Source: an uncultured Eubacteriales bacterium (lineage in GTDB: Bacteria > Bacillota > Clostridia > Christensenellales > Aristaeellaceae). Taken from it: a DNA stretch of 64,000 bases. The position numbers and the translations under genes were made by a program. Below are positions 63,601 through 64,000 of the stretch, one piece after another (positions within the stretch are counted from its first letter, which is position 1; each line of letters opens with the position of its first letter). Where the stretch lies: positions 103,730 through 167,729 of the forward strand of contig CACWHI010000005.1 of the NCBI GenBank assembly GCA_902760595.1, read 5' to 3'. The notes beneath the pieces are model-generated. The model was given only the letters and a program-made list of their open reading frames with translations, was not told the origin of the DNA and made no database searches.

Positions 63601-64000
63601 TCACCGTCGATCGCGTAGACCTTCACCTGGGCCTTCACGTTCTTGCGGATGCCGTCCTGGTCGTCCGCGTCGTCCCAGACCTTGGTGATGGAAATCGAAG
63701 TGACCATCGGGGTATAGCTGTTGGTGATCTTCAGCTCGCCTTCGTTCAGCACGTCCGTCTTGCCGGTCAGGCTGCTGGTATAGCCGTTGCCGACGCTTTC
63801 CGCCACGGAATAGGTGAGCTTTTTGCCATCCTTATAGACCGGCAGGTCTTCCCAGGTCTTTTCCCAGCCCTCTTCAAGGCCTACGGTGACCACGTCCACA
63901 GGCTCGTGGGTGCCGCCTTCGACCTTCCTGAACAGCGTGGCCGCCGCCTGAGCGCCGGCGCGTTTGCCGTCCTGGTCGTCCGCGTCGTCCCAGTGCTTGA
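60639..64000 (-). CDS. Cna_B repeat surface protein, 5' partial
   Basis: At least 1,120 residues; the frame runs off the right edge, so the N-terminus is missing. About 11 Cna_B domains of about 97 residues are visible, each with K-x-W-D-D-x-(D/E)-(D/N)-QDG-x-RP, a LPKYK-x-G-x-x-I-x-YTW-x-E strand pair and an ending TLTN-x-Y. The Lys of the KxW motif and the Asn of the TNTY ending can form stabilising isopeptide bonds in this family. The C-terminus is not LPXTG plus membrane helix but TPTIIEDLPTPLG with a tail ending in NHVGDCFD. It probably forms a stalk on the cell surface and precedes the SBP and giant adhesin genes on one strand. Confidence 0.88.
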   Translation of the reverse strand, partial: KHWDDADDQDGKRAGAQAAATLFRKVEGGTHEPVDVVTVGLEEGWEKTWEDLPVYKDGKKLTYSVAESVGNGYTSSLTGKTDVLNEGELKITNSYTPMVTSISITKVWDDADDQDGIRKNVKAQVKVYAIDGEGARTLVETAEVKDADGTVFERHDLPVYKKGKKLTYTAEEILSEDSGYTSSLTGETAIKNGEMTITNTHKPAVTESGVMKLWDDAENQDGKRPDSVTVKLFKTVDGKKSEVLALTLAADDAGLGEPWSHMETNLPAFEKGKQITYTWEEAGAPSGYELTDTTVEGKVTKLTNSHTPEETEATVRKVWHDADDQDGARPGSLKVTLSNGESVTLTADNKWTGTIEHLPKYKNGQEIVYTWTEDALPRGYRLTSTVKEGLVTTLTNSYTPRTVQVSAEKVWDDEDDVAGLRKSVSAVVTLYKTNGEGKTTAIESVVVPAADGVIRTWTDLPEYEKGKKLVYSVSETLLNDFGYTTDTAEAAEVKNGSVTITNSYVPELTEATVEKLWLDENDLNKKRPGQLIVKLMANGKETGDTVTLNEKNQWTETKKDLPKYKDGKEIDYTWAESPVKGYTQQSYRNGAKTTLINSLTVETVTVTVHKDWVDGNDLDGSRPDSIVMTLSDGQSVTLNEANGWSASISGLPKYDGDEEIQYTWSEPAVDGYESRSSVNGTVTVFTNTHIPKLGEMSATKMWDDAENQDGKRFDVTFRLISHVMDDEGTETTSVVDEQSVGQEDGGSYQWKDLDLITEDGRPIFYTVEEAGMSPDGRINDYTVSVSGSMTEGFLITNHYEPQRYCVGVTKHWDDNADVDSVRPERLKVHLSSTAGMELDVELNEENGWTHLERGVPMYFDNGTKIEYTWTEEEVKDYVSKELVTSEGTMTVFYNRHVPAPRYPGTGPNGLSGSKTWADDNNAAGKRPESITVHLYGNGELVDSKKVTAADNWQWNFGDLPVQTEEGETIIYSIGEDPVPGYAATVHGMNITNTYRPEETTTATVTKVWNDNDNAAGMRPAIVRVKLSNGTSHVLSEHNHWTVTVTDLPKYKDGAEIRYTWSEQAVLGYKLTDVSVAGNTTVLTNTYVPPHEPTPPTIIEDLPTPLGIDVEINHVGDCFD

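Noticed and set aside
51200..63900. CRISPR-like regular spacing of repeats
   Set aside because: The periodicity is of protein domains (about 290-420 bp units in one open frame) and is diverged at DNA level; no short identical repeats with spacers occur.

Overview
The window looks like a chromosomal segment of a moderately high-GC, anaerobic gut or rumen Clostridia (Christensenellales/Aristaeella-like by gene style; this placement is inference from gene families, not a database match). Supporting signs are the paired glgC/glgD plus glgA glycogen operon, ATP-dependent PEP carboxykinase, rpsO-pnp, an ECF-sigma/zinc-finger anti-sigma/DUF4097 operon, BlaI/BlaR1-type regulation, strong AGGAGG ribosome sites, sigma-A-like promoters, and very large Cna_B/SpaA-type surface proteins.

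Layout. 1-3.2 kb: 3' part of an unknown gene, then a minus-strand ECF sigma / anti-sigma / DUF4097 operon with a recognisable ECF promoter. 3.3-5.1 kb: pckA. 5.2-6.6 kb: secreted SH3b-peptidoglycan-binding-PDZ protein. 7.0-11.0 kb: glgC-glgD-(intergenic hairpin element)-glgA. 11.0-14.0 kb: BlaI/BlaR1-like repressor and M56 sensor peptidase with its own operator-promoter. 14.0-16.8 kb: rpsO-pnp with leader and intergenic hairpins. 16.8-19.8 kb: a MATE transporter fused to an RsbW-like ATPase domain, divergent from an ECF-transporter S component preceded by a leader with an intrinsic terminator. 19.8-26.2 kb: GH5 endoglucanase with a DUF523 gene, a 5'-nucleotidase-like protein with eroded metal site, a secreted helical protein, HU, and a DUF2130 protein.

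26.2-32.1 kb is a visibly different, lower-GC, one-strand gene cluster: XRE regulator, a 53-residue zinc-ribbon-like protein, two ParB-like-domain proteins, a protein sharing a domain with the C-terminal part of the neighbouring recombinase, a large serine recombinase, and a second resolvase-fold protein that has lost the catalytic serine. No cargo genes are visible. This is the best candidate for an undescribed system in the window.

32.3-33.9 kb: D-aminoacylase-type amidohydrolase. 33.9-43.3 kb: a polysaccharide-use locus (LacI regulator divergent from binding protein, two permeases, a heparinase II/III-like lyase, DUF2264, GH88), whose enzymes lack signal peptides, so imported uronate-containing oligosaccharides are probably cut inside the cell. 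43.7-64 kb: a cell-surface locus read on the minus strand: a Cna_B repeat protein running off the right edge, an SBP_bac_5 binding protein, and a 4,809-residue adhesin-like protein with about 17 tandem divergent repeats and C-terminal pilin-type isopeptide domains but no LPXTG anchor. Dispersed intergenic hairpin repeats sit at about 9.3, 38.7 and 43.4-43.7 kb.
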